DNA of 64,000 bases from Nymphaea colorata (taxonomy: Eukaryota > Streptophyta > Magnoliopsida > Nymphaeales > Nymphaeaceae), in assembly GCF_008831285.2 (NCBI RefSeq), contig NC_045148.1:17601002-17665001 (forward strand). Reading direction: 5' to 3'. This document shows, piece after piece, positions 61,005 to 64,000 of this stretch. Under the pieces are notes generated by a model, which saw only the letters and a program-made list of their open reading frames with translations, had not been told where the DNA came from and ran no database searches. A program made the translations under genes and the position numbers. Each line of letters opens with the position of its first letter. Within the stretch, counting starts at the first letter, position 1.

Positions 61005-63690
61005 GAGTCTTGTGTTTTTTCTAATCGGAAAATCGAAAAACAGGGCGACCTGGGGTTCAACTCCCCTTGTTAATTTCCGTGTACTAGCTTTGATCTAAGA
61101 GACATTTTCCAGGTTATCACCAGGAAACAACGTTCATTAAGAAAGTTATAATTGGCATTCTATACAGGAAAATGTTGGCCTCCTATAAGTTTACTCTGTT
61201 CCAATTTCTTGCTCATCATACTGAATGCTAAAAGTTGAGGAGTTACATATTTGGGCTCCTTTGCTATCATTCTTAACATTAATAAAGACTTACATTAAGC
61301 ATGCAAAAACTAGGAAACAATATCCAAGGCTCCAAGAACTTGACCTCTATTTACGTCTTGTATATAGCAAATCGTTGGCATGTATTTAAGTTGCAGTTCG
61401 ACAGCAGTCTAACTGCTGTTCAAGAACAGGAAAGACCTGGTGTCTACCCATTTAGCAGAACCAAGAATTTGGAGATCGACACAGGCATCCAACATTGCAT
61501 TCACATAACACGACACGACTAATCGATCTGCTTCTTTTCGTATTCTCTCTGTGCACAAACTTTGCTTTTTCTTTCTCCTCAATAACAAATGTATGCATTG
61601 GATTCTCGCATCATACAAGAATAATAAACTAAGTTCACGAATTATAACAGTTCGTAATATACCATTAGAACTTTTCACTGCAAGTGAACGGCGATGACGA
61701 CATGGCTGATTATAAGATAAAGGCATATCTTGTGGAACCCAATTGATCAGTACTGATACGTCCCCCTAAACTCAGTCAGTGGACGTATGGACTGGTACGA
61801 CTGCTGAAATAATAGAATAGCAATGTCAAAATCGAATTCTCATCTTACATTTGTTTTTAGTGTTCGCTGTGCGTTCAACAACGAACACATGGTTCACAAG
61901 CCAACTTAGAAGAAAGAGAAGGAAAAATAATGTCTCTTTTTCATTGTGCCGAACTTTGCAGGCAACTTTTTCACATTTATTGATAAAGTCATTGCTGTTT
62001 AGTAAGGAGCATTTTTCTGTGCTTTTCCAAAGACCACCTTCACGCCCGTGGGCTCCACGATTGAGTACCCGTCTCTGCATGGTGTATCATATCAGATGAA
62101 CAATTATTTGTTTGATTAATTTAAAGACAACCGTTGACAGTTAGGTATTTCATCTTACTGTAAAATAAAATAACAGAGCCGAAGGCCCCCACCCTTCACC
62201 ATCGCTTGAAAATACCGAGTCAGTGCTTCGGGTAACGCCACCATTATGTAGTTGAAGGTTAGCTGATGATTTTACAAGGGAAGAATTTGGGCTTTGCAAG
62301 CGATCGAGAAACTTGGGTGAGGCCATCTGTGACCAGATATACAACTTGGGGCCACATCGGCCAGCCGAGCCTCAGCCCCAACTCATGAAGGTAGTTAGAC
62401 TGGTAGAAGTATATACTTGATTGCAGCAAATTTGAAGTGAATTGGTGATGCCTTACTCCTTCTCAATTAACCCCGTGAGCAGGCCTGAAGAAACACTATA
62501 ATTAGCTACAGGTCTCTAGTGCTTAACCGTGTAAAAATTGGTATAATATACACAAATGCATGTCTGTTTGTCTTCACTCTCTCCAGCCATTTTCCAAGAG
62601 TGACAGTAACCATGGAATGATATGATCCATTAATTTGGTTCATTTCTTAAAGGGTCGTTTGACAGCAGGGACACTTTGTTAGCATTCAATAAATTTGTTC
62701 CAAAGATTGACTTAAAACTATTGTTCTACAAACATGCCCCAATCTTTGAAGTATGAAGTAGGTTTAAAAAACAGTCACAAAGTGCCACTTCTACCAAACA
62801 ACCTCTAAGCACCTCTCTGTAGTAAACCACACAAGGACAGCGCAGAATGCAATGCTTTGTATACCGCGTCCATCTGTCCATTGCATTTCTAGACGTAGGT
62901 TTGGGTCGCTTTAAGATATAAAGAAGACGTGTCCCTGTTGTGTCCGCTGGAACACTTGCACTGACAAGCTTTGAGATAAGGGTGAACCCGCCGTGGAAAA
63001 GGGCCTACAAGTATATGCGACCAACCAAACTCTTGATGACTGACGGGGGAAAGTAGAGTCAACCCAAGTGAATCAGTCGGCTTACCTTTATATTAGTGAA
63101 GGAAAGTCATGCATCCTCATGGAAAGGGTTCATATGTCAGACCGATTTAACAAAAGGGCGAGAAATTGATACTTTCAACTCAAGCACTTATTAATGCTGT
63201 CATGGTGGAAATGCATGGTGTCTGACTCGTTATCTCTTTTATTTAACAACTTTTGAACAACTAGGGCACTTGCTGTCGTGGTGGAAATGAATAGTGTCTG
63301 ACTCCTTATATCTTTTATTTAACAACTTGTACAACTAGGTCATAAATGCATAGTGTCTGACCCCTTGTCTCTTTTAACTGAGATTCAAAAGAAGCCGTAA
63401 GGGCGTTTAGTTAAATATGGAGGTGCTACATGCCAACCAGGCCTCCATCCACTTGGCTTGGATTAAATTTGGACGTGGGACCGGCTTTAAGTTATAGATG
63501 GTCAAGAGTTTAATGAGATTTGCAGAAACAAGTAGGTCCTTTGCCCAACTCCGTCTCACCTATACATTGACAAAACTAAAGCCACTGACGCAGCGTCAAC
63601 CACCAATCTAGCTGTAGCTGTGTAGAGGGTGGTGCATGTTTGGGGTTGAGCACACTATATATTCATGTTTTGGGCTCCTAACGAGCTACC
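61005..63690. repeat. Diverged duplicated segment, copy C'
   Basis: The uninterrupted partner of 53520-59150. It also contains local duplications of its own (AATGCATGGTGTCTGACTC-type phrases at about 63212, 63290 and 63346). No coding sequence is recognised, and the window ends shortly after. Confidence 0.65.
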
Positions 63691-64000
63691 ACGTCTCAAG
63701 GGCACCATACTTCTTTCAAGCACTCAAAACACTTGGGTTGTGTTCGGGGACAAACACATACCCACTTTTAAAACACGACCTAAAATCCCACCACAATTGT
63801 TTTGGGTTTGAGATTGGACGTGCAGCCCATTCCGGTCAACCATCAAATGGTGATTTTGAATATATATCAATAGAAGCCCACGTCGCTTCTTTCACTGGGA
63901 AAGGGAAGAGGGTATGAGATTAGTCTGATTTAAACCAGCAATTGATATACCTCAGTTTTATCTTATTAGCTGCGTCATTGCTTTAAGTGCAAAAATAGAG

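Overview
The window is nuclear DNA from a flowering plant. It has spliced genes with GT-AG introns, a family of secreted L-gulonolactone oxidase-like proteins with the plant Cys-rich tail, a CLE signalling peptide, a Ty1/copia element, solo-LTR-like insertions, hAT elements and long AT microsatellites. The species cannot be fixed from the sequence. Most of the window is transposon remnants and duplicated flanks. Only four genes look intact: three gulonolactone oxidase-like (GULLO) genes and one CLE gene, all on the minus strand.

Layout. 1-4253: no recognisable protein gene, but a promoter-like block with a TATA box, a CT-rich leader and an ATG directly on a splice donor near 3162. 4254-9687: a dead Ty1/copia retrotransposon on the minus strand, with both LTRs and a perfect 5-bp target duplication. 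12095-12418: a small CLE pre-propeptide gene. 13520-15920: GULLO copy 1. 18.5-21.7 kb: an AT-rich insertion built around a long-inverted-repeat element. 21941-25093: GULLO copy 2. 26.3-26.8 kb: two adjacent minisatellites. 31612-32834: a broken GULLO copy. 35249-43180: a 3.0-kb solo-LTR-like insertion that was itself split by a 4.9-kb hAT transposon (37275-42202). 43608-47105: GULLO copy 3. 51.65-52.9 kb: a repeat-bounded segment carrying an intron-containing fragment of cytosolic ribosomal protein S15. 53.2-63.7 kb: two diverged copies of one gene-free segment, one of them split by a 3.06-kb LTR-like insertion.

The main architecture is a tandem segmental duplication of about 18 kb. Unit A (about 13947-29675) pairs with unit B (about 31610-51030) in the same order and orientation. 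Copy 1 corresponds to the broken copy, and copy 2 to copy 3. An ancestral pair of GULLO genes was therefore doubled as a block. The unit B partner of copy 1 starts inside exon 3, at the duplication edge, and has decayed. Later insertions lengthened each unit differently, and each unit supplies an approximate or exact empty site for insertions in the other.

The three intact oxidases share exon 2 (256 nt), exon 3 (836 nt), both intron phases, an N-terminal signal peptide, the FAD-binding domain, the ALO-type domain with its HWxK motif, and the C-terminal Cys-rich tail. Each has a TATA box 40-85 nt upstream of its ATG. They probably make secreted FAD-dependent aldonolactone oxidases; the substrate is inferred from the family only.
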